From UBA11346 sp038203025 (GTDB taxonomy: Bacteria > Planctomycetota > UBA11346), in the NCBI GenBank assembly GCA_038203025.1, contig JBBREK010000001.1, positions 12,507 to 76,506 of the forward strand: a stretch of DNA of 64,000 bases. The letters are read 5' to 3'. Numbering within the stretch: position 1 is the stretch's first letter; the number at the start of each line of letters is the position of its first letter. The notes under the pieces were generated by a model that saw only the letters and a program-made list of their open reading frames with translations, ran no database searches and was not told where the DNA came from. Positions 8,329-16,061 of the stretch are shown here, piece after piece. The position numbers and the translations under genes are program-made.

Positions 8329-9454
8329 TGGGGGCTTCCAGAGCTGCGCCCAGAGCCGCGGCGATGGCGCGGACATCGGTCTCGGTCAGCCGGGGATGCA
8401 TGGGCAGGCTCAGTGCGTGGGTGCTGAAGCGGTGGCTTCCGGGGTGGTCTTCGGGGCGATGACCGCCCGTCTCGCGATACCAACGTGTCATCGGCTGATT
8501 GTACGTGCCGATGCCGCATTCGATGCCCTGTCGTCGCAGCGAGGCGATCACGACATCGCGGTGATCAGCTTCATCAAGTTGTACGACATGGGATTGCCAC
8601 GCGGGTTGCGACGCAGGGGGCGGGCATGGCAGTCGAATGCCTGGCGAACGCACGTGTTCAGCATACAGCGCGGCGACCCGGCGGCGAGCCGAGAGGATTG
8701 CGTCGAATCGACGCATCTGGCTGGTGCCGAGGGCAGCCTGTGCTTCGGTCATGCGGTAATTCAGGCCAGGGAGGATGAACTCTGGGCTGCTTCCTGCCGG
8801 GTCGAGGCCATGGTTGCGCAGGGCGCGCACCCGCCGCATCAGTCCCGGATTGCTCGCCGCCACTGCTCCGCCCTCGCCGGTGGTGATGGATTTGCGCGGG
8901 TGGAAACTGAAGGCGGCAAGGACTCCGAAGGTGCCGGCGGCACGGCCGTCCCGGCGGGCCCCCAGTGCGCAGGCGGCGTCCTCGACGAGCGGTATGCCGG
9001 CGGTTTCGCATAGTTGCTCTATGGTGGAGGCGTCCGCCATGGCGCCAAAAGCGTGGACTAGCAGGACGGCCTGGACCGACGTCGTCGCCAGAACCGTCTG
9101 CAGCGCCAGTGGGTCCATGTTGCCGTCCTGTGGCGAGCAGTCGACGAAGACGGGCTGATGGCCACTGGCGACGATGGCGTTGGCGCTGGCCGGCCATGAC
9201 AGAGCGGACACCGCGATCCGGCTACCGGGGGGCAGATCTAGGGCCAGGATTGACAGGTGCAGTGCGGCCGTTCCGCTCGACACCACTGCCACCGCGCGGT
9301 TGGCGAGGGTCGCGCTCAACGCCGACTCGAAGGCCGCCACCTGCGCGCCCTGGACCAGCCAGCCGGACGCCCAGACAGCGTCCGCCGCCGCCCGATCCTC
9401 CGCCGTGAGATCTGGCAGCGCCAGTCTGATGCGGAACTCCTCCGGTGCGTCCAT
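8321..9454 (-). CDS. DegT/DnrJ/EryC1 sugar aminotransferase (PLP)
   Basis: A 377-residue PLP aminotransferase that would install an amino group on a keto-NDP-sugar. Family marks: WLVQGAQVAAFE near residue 32, SSGTAALHLS at 59-68, VEDAACALGA at about 157-166, and FSFHPRKSITTGEGG with the Schiff-base Lys188. The C-terminal IGTYNQPM and LSLPMHP motifs are in place and the length is typical. It starts one base after the epimerase stop. With the acyltransferase and the WbpG module it forms an amino-sugar modification series (amination, N-acylation, amidination). The donor sugar is not determinable here. Confidence 0.92.
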   Translation of the reverse strand: MDAPEEFRIRLALPDLTAEDRAAADAVWASGWLVQGAQVAAFESALSATLANRAVAVVSSGTAALHLSILALDLPPGSRIAVSALSWPASANAIVASGHQPVFVDCSPQDGNMDPLALQTVLATTSVQAVLLVHAFGAMADASTIEQLCETAGIPLVEDAACALGARRDGRAAGTFGVLAAFSFHPRKSITTGEGGAVAASNPGLMRRVRALRNHGLDPAGSSPEFILPGLNYRMTEAQAALGTSQMRRFDAILSARRRVAALYAEHVRSPGIRLPCPPPASQPAWQSHVVQLDEADHRDVVIASLRRQGIECGIGTYNQPMTRWYRETGGHRPEDHPGSHRFSTHALSLPMHPRLTETDVRAIAAALGAALEAPNA

Positions 9455-9455
9455 G

Positions 9456-10424
9456 CTAGTCCAGGCCCGCAGTCAGCCGGATGCCCTGTTCAAGGTCGAT
9501 GCGAGCTTCGAAGCCGATGAGTTCGCGGGCCTTGCGGACCGAGGGAATGCGCAACTCGACATCGGCGTAGTCACGATGGACGAAGTTGATGGGGGAGGAG
9601 CTGCCCAGCACCCGTACAACGGTGGATGCGAGTCCGTAGATAGTGGTTACGGCGGTGGCGTTGCCGATGTTGAAGGATTCACCTACGGCCTTTGGGTGAG
9701 TCAGGGCCGCCATCACACCATCGACCATGTCATCGACGTAGCACCAGGCTCGGATCTGCGTCCCGTCGCCATGGATCTCGATGGGCTGGCCCAGTTTGGC
9801 CTGACTGATGAAGGTGCGCAGAGCGCCCTCGCCGACTTGGCCCGGACCATAGACGTTGAATGGTCGTACGATGGTGGTGGGTAGGCCCCGTTCGCGGTGA
9901 TAGGCAATCGCCAGATGCTCCTCCGCGACTTTGCTTACGGCGTAGCTCCAGCGTGCCTCGCCGACAGCGCCGATCACTGCCGGTGCGAGTTCCGAGGAGC
10001 GGAAGGCCATCGATCCGAATACTTCGCTGGTCGAGAAGCACACGACGCGGTGGATGTTCGCCGCCCGGCTGGCCTCCTCCAGCACGGTAGCAGAGCCGAG
10101 GATATTAACACGCAACGTGGAGACCGGGCTCTTGATGACGGTGTCGATGCCGGCGATGGCGGCACAGTGGACCACGGTGTCGCACCCCGACATCGCTTCG
10201 CGCACCGCATCCTGATCCAGCACGTCTCCCCGGATGATGCGCACATTGGGGTGTGACGCGACAGGCAGACCGCTGATCCTGTCGCGTCTGAAATTATCCA
10301 GCACCACGATGCGGTTATCTAGGACAAGGCGCTCGGCTAGCGTGCTGCCGATGAATCCAGCGCCCCCGGTGATCAGAATCGTATGGCCGGAGAAATCCGC
10401 GCTACCTGGGCTCCGTGCATGCAT
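9456..10424 (-). CDS. NAD-dependent NDP-sugar epimerase/dehydratase (extended SDR)
   Basis: A 322-residue extended SDR. The NAD-binding GGAGFIGS motif is at about residues 20-27, the catalytic Ser/Thr lies in FSTSEVFGS, and YAVSK supplies the Tyr-x-x-x-Lys pair. VRPFNVYGPGQ and IHGDGTQIRAWCYVDDM complete the sugar-nucleotide epimerase/UDP-glucuronate decarboxylase-like pattern. It is the first gene of the leftward glycan operon, so the promoter should lie right of 10424; I could not pick one out with confidence. Substrate is open: C4- or C2-epimerase or 4,6-dehydratase are all possible. Confidence 0.88.
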   Translation of the reverse strand: MHARSPGSADFSGHTILITGGAGFIGSTLAERLVLDNRIVVLDNFRRDRISGLPVASHPNVRIIRGDVLDQDAVREAMSGCDTVVHCAAIAGIDTVIKSPVSTLRVNILGSATVLEEASRAANIHRVVCFSTSEVFGSMAFRSSELAPAVIGAVGEARWSYAVSKVAEEHLAIAYHRERGLPTTIVRPFNVYGPGQVGEGALRTFISQAKLGQPIEIHGDGTQIRAWCYVDDMVDGVMAALTHPKAVGESFNIGNATAVTTIYGLASTVVRVLGSSSPINFVHRDYADVELRIPSVRKARELIGFEARIDLEQGIRLTAGLD

Positions 10425-10846
10425 TACCGGACTATGCAGGGGAAGTTGGGCCTAGGAAGCGCACAGTCTGGCGAGAGATTCTGGTGATTCAGGTAGCGGC
10501 CAACAGAGGAACGCTGGCCAAGTGGGCCGTGCCCGAGCAGCGATCTCCCCGGCAGAGGCGTGGGCATCAGCGATCAACCGCGTGCGGTCGACCTCATTCG
10601 TTGGTCTGCCGCAGCACCAGGACTCCGCCGCTGAGCAGACCCGCCTTCCGCTGCCGCTGTGGTAACGATTTCCCACATCCAGCGGCGTTCAGCGCCTGTC
10701 TGGTCCGGTTGTAGACGGGTACCTGTACTGTGCGTGTGGGTACACGCAGAGCCAGGTCGGCTTGTGCGGCGATCGTGTCGACGATGTTGGGGAGTATGCA
10801 GCCACAGCTGACGTGGGCAAAGCAGACAGGACGGTCGCGCAGGCGG
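10425..10846. other. Non-coding gap upstream of the glycan operon
   Basis: About 420 bp between the epimerase start and the Nudix stop. It must hold the promoter of the ten-gene operon, but I see no convincing -35/-10 pair. On the minus strand one frame ending at the stop 10594-10596 reads plausibly for about 80 codons (it includes DTIAAQADLALRVPTRTVQ and LSGGVLVLRQTNE), yet it has no ATG, GTG or TTG start, so I do not call it; it could be a decayed gene end. Confidence 0.4.
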
Positions 10847-11257
10847 TCACCTCGCCAGCGTCGTCTCAGCCCGTCCTGCTGCCACCGCCGCCAGCACCGC
10901 CCGGTGCCAGGGGCTCAGCGGCAGGGCGTCCAGGCTGGGCCACGGGGCCCACAGGGGGACGACGCCGGCTTCGCAGACGATGGGTGAGCCATCAAAGGGG
11001 CAGCGGAAGAAGCGGGCGATCCACGCGCCGTCGCGGCCGCGTAGGTCGCAGCAGGGGGTGGCGGCGAGTGGATGCCAGGCCAACTCTTCGCGCATTTCCC
11101 GCTGCAGGGCCTGCTCAGCCGTCTCGGCCGCTTCGCGACCACCGCCGAAGCAGGTCAGCGCGGCGGCTGCCCGCCGGGCGTCGTGGGCACGCAGTTCCAG
11201 CAGCAGCCGGCCGCGGCCGTCCTCGATCACGGCGCAGGCGTAGCGCGGCTGGTTCAG
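10847..11257 (-). CDS. Nudix hydrolase
   Basis: About 136 residues. The Nudix box G-x5-E-x7-REUxEE is present as GGREAAE...QREMREELAW, except that the final conserved Gly is Ala. Nudix enzymes cleave nucleoside diphosphates linked to another group; the flanking LTCFGGG and APWPSLDALPLSPW suggest a small MutT-like housecleaning enzyme. The frame stays open to 11809, but that part is antisense to the next genes. I place the start at CTG 11257, which overlaps the upstream stop as CTGA; GTG 11230 is a standard-codon alternative that would cut the first strand. It is cotranscribed with the 77-aa gene. Confidence 0.75.
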   Translation of the reverse strand: MNQPRYACAVIEDGRGRLLLELRAHDARRAAAALTCFGGGREAAETAEQALQREMREELAWHPLAATPCCDLRGRDGAWIARFFRCPFDGSPIVCEAGVVPLWAPWPSLDALPLSPWHRAVLAAVAAGRAETTLAR

Positions 11258-11487
11258 CGGATGCCCGCCTGGTCGAGCATCTCGGCGATGCGCCTGAGCG
11301 CCTGCCGTGCGGTCGGCTGGTGCACGGCGATGACCTCGCACAGCGCGCCGAGCAGGACCAGTTCGTCCAGGCCACGCTGCTCCTGCAGCTGGGCGAGGCC
11401 GTGCAGCAGGACGCGGGCGGTCACCGGCTTGAGGTTTTTCAGCTTTTTCGTGGGCTTGGCGCGTTTGTCGGGTTTTGCCTTGGCCAT
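11254..11487 (-). CDS. Small basic protein of unknown function
   Basis: A 77-residue protein not resembling any family I recognise. The first 20 residues are Lys-rich (MAKAKPDKRAKPTKKLKNLK), like the tails of small nucleic-acid-binding proteins; the rest is predicted alpha-helical (ARVLLHGLAQLQEQRGLDEL and HQPTARQALRRIAEMLDQAG). A good ribosome-binding site, AGGAGAA, sits 6 bases before ATG 11487 and fixes the start. The stop overlaps the probable CTG start of the Nudix gene, so the two are likely translated together. The Lys-rich head resembles that of the HU protein at 19329-19697. Confidence 0.65.
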   Translation of the reverse strand: MAKAKPDKRAKPTKKLKNLKPVTARVLLHGLAQLQEQRGLDELVLLGALCEVIAVHQPTARQALRRIAEMLDQAGIR

Positions 11488-11572
11488 GACGTTCTCCTGG
11501 CGTGGCATTACCGTTGAAGCCGTCCCGGCACAAGCGATTGAGCCATGCGGCGGGCGGAGTAGGGATGTCTCC

Positions 11573-11977
11573 ATGGCCGACCTGGTGACCATCGGACAGC
11601 TCAGCGGACTGGTCGAGGACCAGTTCCGCCTGCTCAGCCACCTCGAGGACAACCCCGGACTGGTGCCGCCCTACGATCCGATCTTCCCCGAGCGCAATCA
11701 GGTGGAGTGCAGGATCGCTGGCGAGCCGTGGTCGATCACCGTCACTCGGACCTGCTGGGAATGCTGCCACCGCGAGGCCGGTCGCACGGTCGTGCTGCAC
11801 AGCGACCATCCGTCGCCGTTCGACTTCCAGCCCGGAGCGTTGCTGCGCTATGTGTTGTCACTGGATGCGGATTCGCGGCTCAACGATATGGTGATCGACA
11901 ACTGGATACTCAAGTTCGTCATCGCCGGTAGGCTGGCGAAGTCGCGGCATAAGCTGGGGTATTATACGTTCGGGTGA
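11573..11977 (+). CDS. Conserved-looking hypothetical protein
   Basis: A 134-residue soluble protein from the ATG at 11573, of unknown function. It has an N-terminal helix (LVTIGQLSGLVEDQFRLLSH), a central beta-rich part with CWECCHREAGRTVVL holding a CxxCC cluster, and a C-terminal helical stretch ending LGYYTFG. No signal peptide or membrane segment. An opposite-strand frame covers the same bases, but the codon use and mixed hydrophobic pattern favour this strand. It is divergent from the 77-aa gene and convergent with the zincin gene, with a short palindromic repeat between the stops. Confidence 0.55.
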   Translation: MADLVTIGQLSGLVEDQFRLLSHLEDNPGLVPPYDPIFPERNQVECRIAGEPWSITVTRTCWECCHREAGRTVVLHSDHPSPFDFQPGALLRYVLSLDADSRLNDMVIDNWILKFVIAGRLAKSRHKLGYYTFG

Positions 11978-11987
11978 AGACGATTTC

Positions 11988-12014
11988 GACGAGCCGGAGC
12001 TCGTCGGTCCCAGG
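11988..12014. repeat. Dispersed palindrome family 2, copy 1
   Basis: The 27-bp sequence GACGAGCCGGAGCTCGTCGG followed by TCCCAGG lies between two convergent genes. It contains the hairpin GACGAGC-CGGA-GCTCGTC. A copy identical at 25 of 27 positions lies at 19232-19258. A role as a bidirectional terminator is possible, but there is no T tract. Confidence 0.6.
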
Positions 12015-12015
12015 T

Positions 12016-12603
12016 TCAATCCAAACCCAGCTTTTCCAGGCCGTCCTCGTCGTAGCCGAGGTAGTGGCCCAACTCGTGATGCAGGGTCTGGCGGACCTCC
12101 TCGTCGAACTGGCGTGCCGAGCCGCAGGAGTGCTCATGGCTGCGCCGCCAGACGTGGATGCGCGGGCTGACCAGGCCGTAGAGGCCCTCGCGTTCGCTGC
12201 GTTCGGCGCCTTCGAACAGGCCCATCAGTTCAGGGTCGTCGTAGTCCTCGAGCAGGTACGGTTCGGCGTAGTCGGCCATCACCAGGGTGACCTCGGCGAG
12301 CGCCGACTTCAAGTCGGCTGGCAGAGCCTCGCCGGCATCCCTGACCGAGCGCTGGAAGCGCGCCCAGGTGACCCGCCACGGCGCGTCGACCGGACGCTGC
12401 GCGGCCCGGGTGGCGCGGGCGAAGGCGCGGTCGGCCTCGCGCAGCCGGTCAGCCCGTTCGAGATTACAGGCCAGGGCGTACCAGGCGTCCCCGTCGTCAC
12501 CGTCGAGGGCCACGGCGCGGCTGGCGTGCTCGAGGCCCTGGCGGGGCTTGGCCTGGCGGTAGGCCTTCCAGGCGGCGTCGATGTGATGTTGGTTGGTGGC
12601 CAT
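12016..12603 (-). CDS. Minimal zincin-type metallopeptidase with TPR-like N-terminus
   Basis: A 195-residue protein. The first part, about residues 5-60, has the helix-turn-helix pattern of tetratricopeptide repeats (AWKAYRQAKPRQGLEHASRA, then GDAWYALACNLERADRLREA). The C-terminal domain ends with TLHHELGHYLGYDEDGLEKL, the HExxHxxG zinc-binding helix plus the downstream acidic DEDGLE segment typical of the minimal zincin family (Pfam Zincin_1). Probably a small cytoplasmic Zn-dependent protease of unknown substrate. Start ATG 12603; the upstream Met-rich reading overlaps the divergent NifS gene. Confidence 0.85.
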   Translation of the reverse strand: MATNQHHIDAAWKAYRQAKPRQGLEHASRAVALDGDDGDAWYALACNLERADRLREADRAFARATRAAQRPVDAPWRVTWARFQRSVRDAGEALPADLKSALAEVTLVMADYAEPYLLEDYDDPELMGLFEGAERSEREGLYGLVSPRIHVWRRSHEHSCGSARQFDEEVRQTLHHELGHYLGYDEDGLEKLGLD

Positions 12604-12668
12604 GGGTCCGCGGTTCCGCGGGACGATCCGCATGCAGACTGCGGTGCAACGATGAGCCGGGGCCGCGC

Positions 12669-13793
12669 ATGATCTACGCCGACCACAACGCCACCACCCC
12701 ACCGCTGCCCGCAGTGGTCGAGGCGATGGCGCAGGCGATGCGTGAGGGCTGGGGCAATCCCGGTTCGCAGCAGCACGCCTTCGGTCGGCGGTCCCTTGCA
12801 TTGGTGGACGGTGCGCGGGTCGAAGTCGCCGGCCTGCTGGGCGCCCGTACCGAAGAACTGGTCTTCACCAGCGGCGCCACCGAGGCCTGCAATCTCGCCA
12901 TCCTCGGCCTGGGCGAGCGGCTCTTGGCGTCGCGCCCACGTCTGGTGACCTGCGCCACCGAGCATCCCGCTGTGCTTGAGCCGTTGCGACGGCTCGGCGA
13001 GGCCGGGGCCGAGGTCGTGGTGCTGCCGGTCGACGACCAGGGCCGCCTTGATCCGGCCGGGCTCGCGGCGGCGCTCGACGACCGCACGGGCCTGCTCTGT
13101 CTGATGCTGGCCAACAACGAGACCGGTGTGCTGCACGACGTCGCCGCGGCAGCGGCCCAGGCGCGGGCCCGGGGTGTGCTGACGGTGTGCGATGCCACCC
13201 AGGCGGTAGGCAAAGTGCCGGTCGAGGTCGCGGGGCTCGGCGTCGACGCCCTGGCCTGCACCGCGCACAAGCTCTACGGCCCGCAGGGCTGCGGCGCGCT
13301 GTGGTTGCGCCGTGGCCTCGGTCTTTCGCCACAGTTGCATGGCGGTGGGCAGGAGCGCGGTCTGCGCCCCGGCACCCACAACCTACCCGGCTTGGTCGGA
13401 TTCGCCGCCGCCTGCCGGGCGGCCCGGGACGACGCGGCGGGACGCAGCGCCCACCTCGCCGCCGTGACCACGGCGCTGGAAGCACGCGTGCGGTCGCTGA
13501 TCCCTGGTGTGGTGCTGCAGGGCGCCCAGGCGCCGCGCCTGCCCGGCACCAGCATGTTCACCGTCCCTGGCCTGCCCTCCGGCTGGCTGGCGACGCAGAC
13601 GGCGGTCGCTGTCAGCGGCGGCTCGACTTGTAGCGGCGGCACCGGTTCGTACGTGCTGCACGCCATGGGCTGGGCGGCGCGCGAAGCTGGCAACAGCATT
13701 CGCGTCGGATTAGGTCTCAGTACCACCATGGCCGACGTCGCGGCCATCGCCGACAGCCTGGCGCGCGGAGCGGCGGCGCTGGGCGTCCGCTAG
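12669..13793 (+). CDS. Cysteine desulfurase (NifS/IscS family)
   Basis: A 374-residue fold-type I PLP enzyme that would take sulfur from cysteine for Fe-S cluster or tRNA thiolation. MIYADHNATTP opens the protein; TSGATEACNLAI binds PLP; ATEHPAVLEP, LANNETG and CDATQAVGK follow. The Schiff-base Lys is Lys201 (TAHKLYGPQG) and the persulfide-carrying Cys is Cys321 in SGGSTCSGG. All are conserved, so it should be active. It stands alone without iscU, iscA or fdx neighbours. Start ATG 12669; GTG/ATG codons further upstream do not fit the family N-terminus. Confidence 0.92.
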   Translation: MIYADHNATTPPLPAVVEAMAQAMREGWGNPGSQQHAFGRRSLALVDGARVEVAGLLGARTEELVFTSGATEACNLAILGLGERLLASRPRLVTCATEHPAVLEPLRRLGEAGAEVVVLPVDDQGRLDPAGLAAALDDRTGLLCLMLANNETGVLHDVAAAAAQARARGVLTVCDATQAVGKVPVEVAGLGVDALACTAHKLYGPQGCGALWLRRGLGLSPQLHGGGQERGLRPGTHNLPGLVGFAAACRAARDDAAGRSAHLAAVTTALEARVRSLIPGVVLQGAQAPRLPGTSMFTVPGLPSGWLATQTAVAVSGGSTCSGGTGSYVLHAMGWAAREAGNSIRVGLGLSTTMADVAAIADSLARGAAALGVR

Positions 13794-13794
13794 C

Positions 13795-15138
13795 TCAGCC
13801 GGCGTAGACCATCAGGCGTGCCAGCACCGCCGGGGCCTGGCTGGCGAGGATGCGCAGACGCACTGCCTCGGCGCTGATCTGGCCGGTCTGGAGGATGCGC
13901 TGGGCACCGATGGTGGTGCCGCGGGCGATCTCGTACCACGCTCCCCACGAACGCGCCTCGACGGTGAAGGCGGAGACGCGTTGGCCGAAGCGGATGGCCT
14001 CCTCGATGCGGATGCCCCCGAGATCGGTGCGGCTGCCCAGTTCGACCACGACCTCGGCGGTCTCGGTTGGCGCCGCCCACCAGGTGTCGGGATCGCCATC
14101 GGTGAGTGACTCCTGGCCGGCGGCGGCGCGGCTGCGCGCCAGGTCGACGGCGGTGAAGGCCTCGACCAGGCCGTTGAAGCGCGCCAGTTCGACGATGTCA
14201 GTGGCGGGGATCAGGCCGCGGCGATCCGGCGTCAGGTTGAGGTTCATGCTGGCGCCACGTCCGACGCTAGCCAGCCAGACGTCAAAGAGATTGTCGCCGC
14301 TGCGGGCGCGCTCGTGCTGGTGCCAGAACCAGCCCGGTCGGAGGCTGACGTCAACCTCGCTCGGACGCCAGACGCTGCCGTCGGCGTCGCCTTCGACCAG
14401 GCGCTGTTGCGAGTCGACTTTGCCGGGGGCGAAGCCCTCGGGCCGTACTTTGGCCCAGCAGGTGGCGCTGGTGAAGCCACCTTCGTTGCCGCACCAGCGC
14501 AGGTCGGGGCCGGCATCGCTGAACAGGCAGGCCTCCGGCTGCAGTTGCCGGCACATGGCCCACAGTTCGTCGAAGCGGTAGTAGGTGCGGTTGTCGATGG
14601 CGCGCTTCTCCCGGGCGCCGCCGTAATAGCCGTCGCCGCCGTTGGCCCCATCGAACCACAGCTCGCACAACGGGCCGTAGTTCGACAGCAGTTCGCGCCA
14701 CTGGGCATGGAAGACGTCGGTGTAGGCCGGCGTGCCGTAGGCGGCGTGGTTGCGGTCCCACGGCGAGCAGTACAGCCCGCAGGCGATGCCGCCGGCGCGG
14801 CAGGCGTCGACGAATTCGCGCACCACGTCGCCCGAGCCGCCACGGAACGGCGAGCGGCTGATGTTGTGTGGTGAGGTCGCGGTCGGCCACAGGCAGAAGC
14901 CATCATGGTGCTTGGCGGTGAGAATCAGGCCGGTGAGGCCACCGGCCTTCGCCGCCGCCACCCACTGGGCGCAGTCGAGGGCCTCGGGGGCGAACACGCT
15001 TTCGGCCTCGTCGCCGTAGCCCCACTCGCGGTCGGTGAAGGTGTTGACCGTGAAGTGCACGAAACCGTAGCGCTCGCGGCGGTGCCAGGCGAGCTGGCGC
15101 GGGCTGGGGACGGGGCCGTGCGGGACTGGGAGCGGCAT
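13795..15138 (-). CDS. Alpha-L-fucosidase (GH29) with C-terminal F5/8 type C-like domain
   Basis: A 447-residue GH29 enzyme that would remove alpha-linked fucose from glycans. The GH29 marks are YGFVHFTVNTFTDREWG, TAKHHDGFCLWP (residues 74-85), GLYCSPWD and ELWFDGANG with nucleophile Asp163. Residues from about 345 on (LTDGDPDTWWAAP, VVVELG, LGGIRIEEAI, FTVEAR) form a discoidin/CBM32-type sugar-binding domain. No signal peptide, so it is probably cytoplasmic. Start ATG 15138 has GAGAGGA upstream; the frame is open to 15417 but crosses the divergent araC gene, its likely regulator. Confidence 0.92.
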   Translation of the reverse strand: MPLPVPHGPVPSPRQLAWHRRERYGFVHFTVNTFTDREWGYGDEAESVFAPEALDCAQWVAAAKAGGLTGLILTAKHHDGFCLWPTATSPHNISRSPFRGGSGDVVREFVDACRAGGIACGLYCSPWDRNHAAYGTPAYTDVFHAQWRELLSNYGPLCELWFDGANGGDGYYGGAREKRAIDNRTYYRFDELWAMCRQLQPEACLFSDAGPDLRWCGNEGGFTSATCWAKVRPEGFAPGKVDSQQRLVEGDADGSVWRPSEVDVSLRPGWFWHQHERARSGDNLFDVWLASVGRGASMNLNLTPDRRGLIPATDIVELARFNGLVEAFTAVDLARSRAAAGQESLTDGDPDTWWAAPTETAEVVVELGSRTDLGGIRIEEAIRFGQRVSAFTVEARSWGAWYEIARGTTIGAQRILQTGQISAEAVRLRILASQAPAVLARLMVYAG

Positions 15139-15189
15139 GGTGATTCCTCTCAGGATACTCAATGATAAGCCTAGAGGCATTGGAATACC

Positions 15190-16050
15190 ATGTCGATTAT
15201 GATCCATGATGTGTCGTTTCCACTCCAGGGTCACGACGCCGCAGCCCCGGTCCGCGACCGGCTGCCGCTGCGACTGATCGAGTTGTCGGGTTGCGCCATC
15301 GACTCCCGCTGGGGCGGCGACGACATGACGGCGCCGACCTGGCGGCTCTACTTCGATCTCGATGATGGGGCCGAGGCCTGGGTGCACGGACGCTGCACCG
15401 CGCTGCGTGCCGGCCACCTCTACCTCGTGCCGGCCTGGCTACGCTGGTCTGGACGCTGCCGGCGGCCGGTCCGTCACTTCAATGCCATGTTCGATCTGCC
15501 GGCCCTGCCGCGCGAACGCGTGATGGCGCTGTGTCGGGAGGTCGTGCCGCTGGCCGCGCCGGGCGATGCCCTGGCTGGCGCCTGGATGGACTGTGCCGTC
15601 GCCCAGGCCTCCGTGGCGCAGGCCGGTGCCACGCACATAGCCAACGGCCACGCCGTCGTCTGGGCTGCGCTGGCCAGGCTGTTCGTCATCCTGGGCGTTG
15701 AGACCGACGCTCTGGTGCCGGCCGATCGGCATCACGACTTCGAACGCCTGCGCCACTGGGTCGAGCAGCGTCTCGACCAGCGTCTGCCACGATCCGCGCT
15801 GGCCCGTGCCGCCGGAGTCAGCGAGGCCGAACTGGCCCGTCGTTGCGCCGTGGCACTTGGCACGTCGCCGGCCCGCTGGCTACGCGACCTGCGTGTGGCG
15901 CGGGCGGCCGAGCTGCTGCGCGCCAGCGACGTGCCGATCGAGACGGTGGCGGAGCACTGCGGCCTGGGCGACCGCAGCCGGTTCAGCAAGGTGTTCGCCC
16001 GGGTGGTCGGCTGCGGCCCCGCAGGCTTCCGGCGGCGATTCCGGGGCTAG
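15190..16050 (+). CDS. AraC-family transcriptional regulator
   Basis: A 286-residue regulator. The N-terminal part has a cupin-like sensing domain (WRLYFDLDDGAEAWVHG, LRAGHLYLVPAW). The C-terminal 100 residues carry two helix-turn-helix units: PRSALARAAGVSEAELARRC and LLRASDVPIETVAEHCGLGD with RSRFSKVFARVVGCGPAGFR, the standard AraC signature. It is divergent from the GH29 gene with 51 bp between starts, so it probably controls it in response to fucose or a fucosylated glycan. A second AraC gene follows 11 bp downstream. Confidence 0.9.
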   Translation: MSIMIHDVSFPLQGHDAAAPVRDRLPLRLIELSGCAIDSRWGGDDMTAPTWRLYFDLDDGAEAWVHGRCTALRAGHLYLVPAWLRWSGRCRRPVRHFNAMFDLPALPRERVMALCREVVPLAAPGDALAGAWMDCAVAQASVAQAGATHIANGHAVVWAALARLFVILGVETDALVPADRHHDFERLRHWVEQRLDQRLPRSALARAAGVSEAELARRCAVALGTSPARWLRDLRVARAAELLRASDVPIETVAEHCGLGDRSRFSKVFARVVGCGPAGFRRRFRG

Positions 16051-16061
16051 ACTGCGGTCAG

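Noticed and set aside
10594..10860. Minus-strand frame reading DTIAAQADLALRVPTRTVQ
   Set aside because: No ATG, GTG or TTG start and no recognised family; noted as a possible decayed gene end only.
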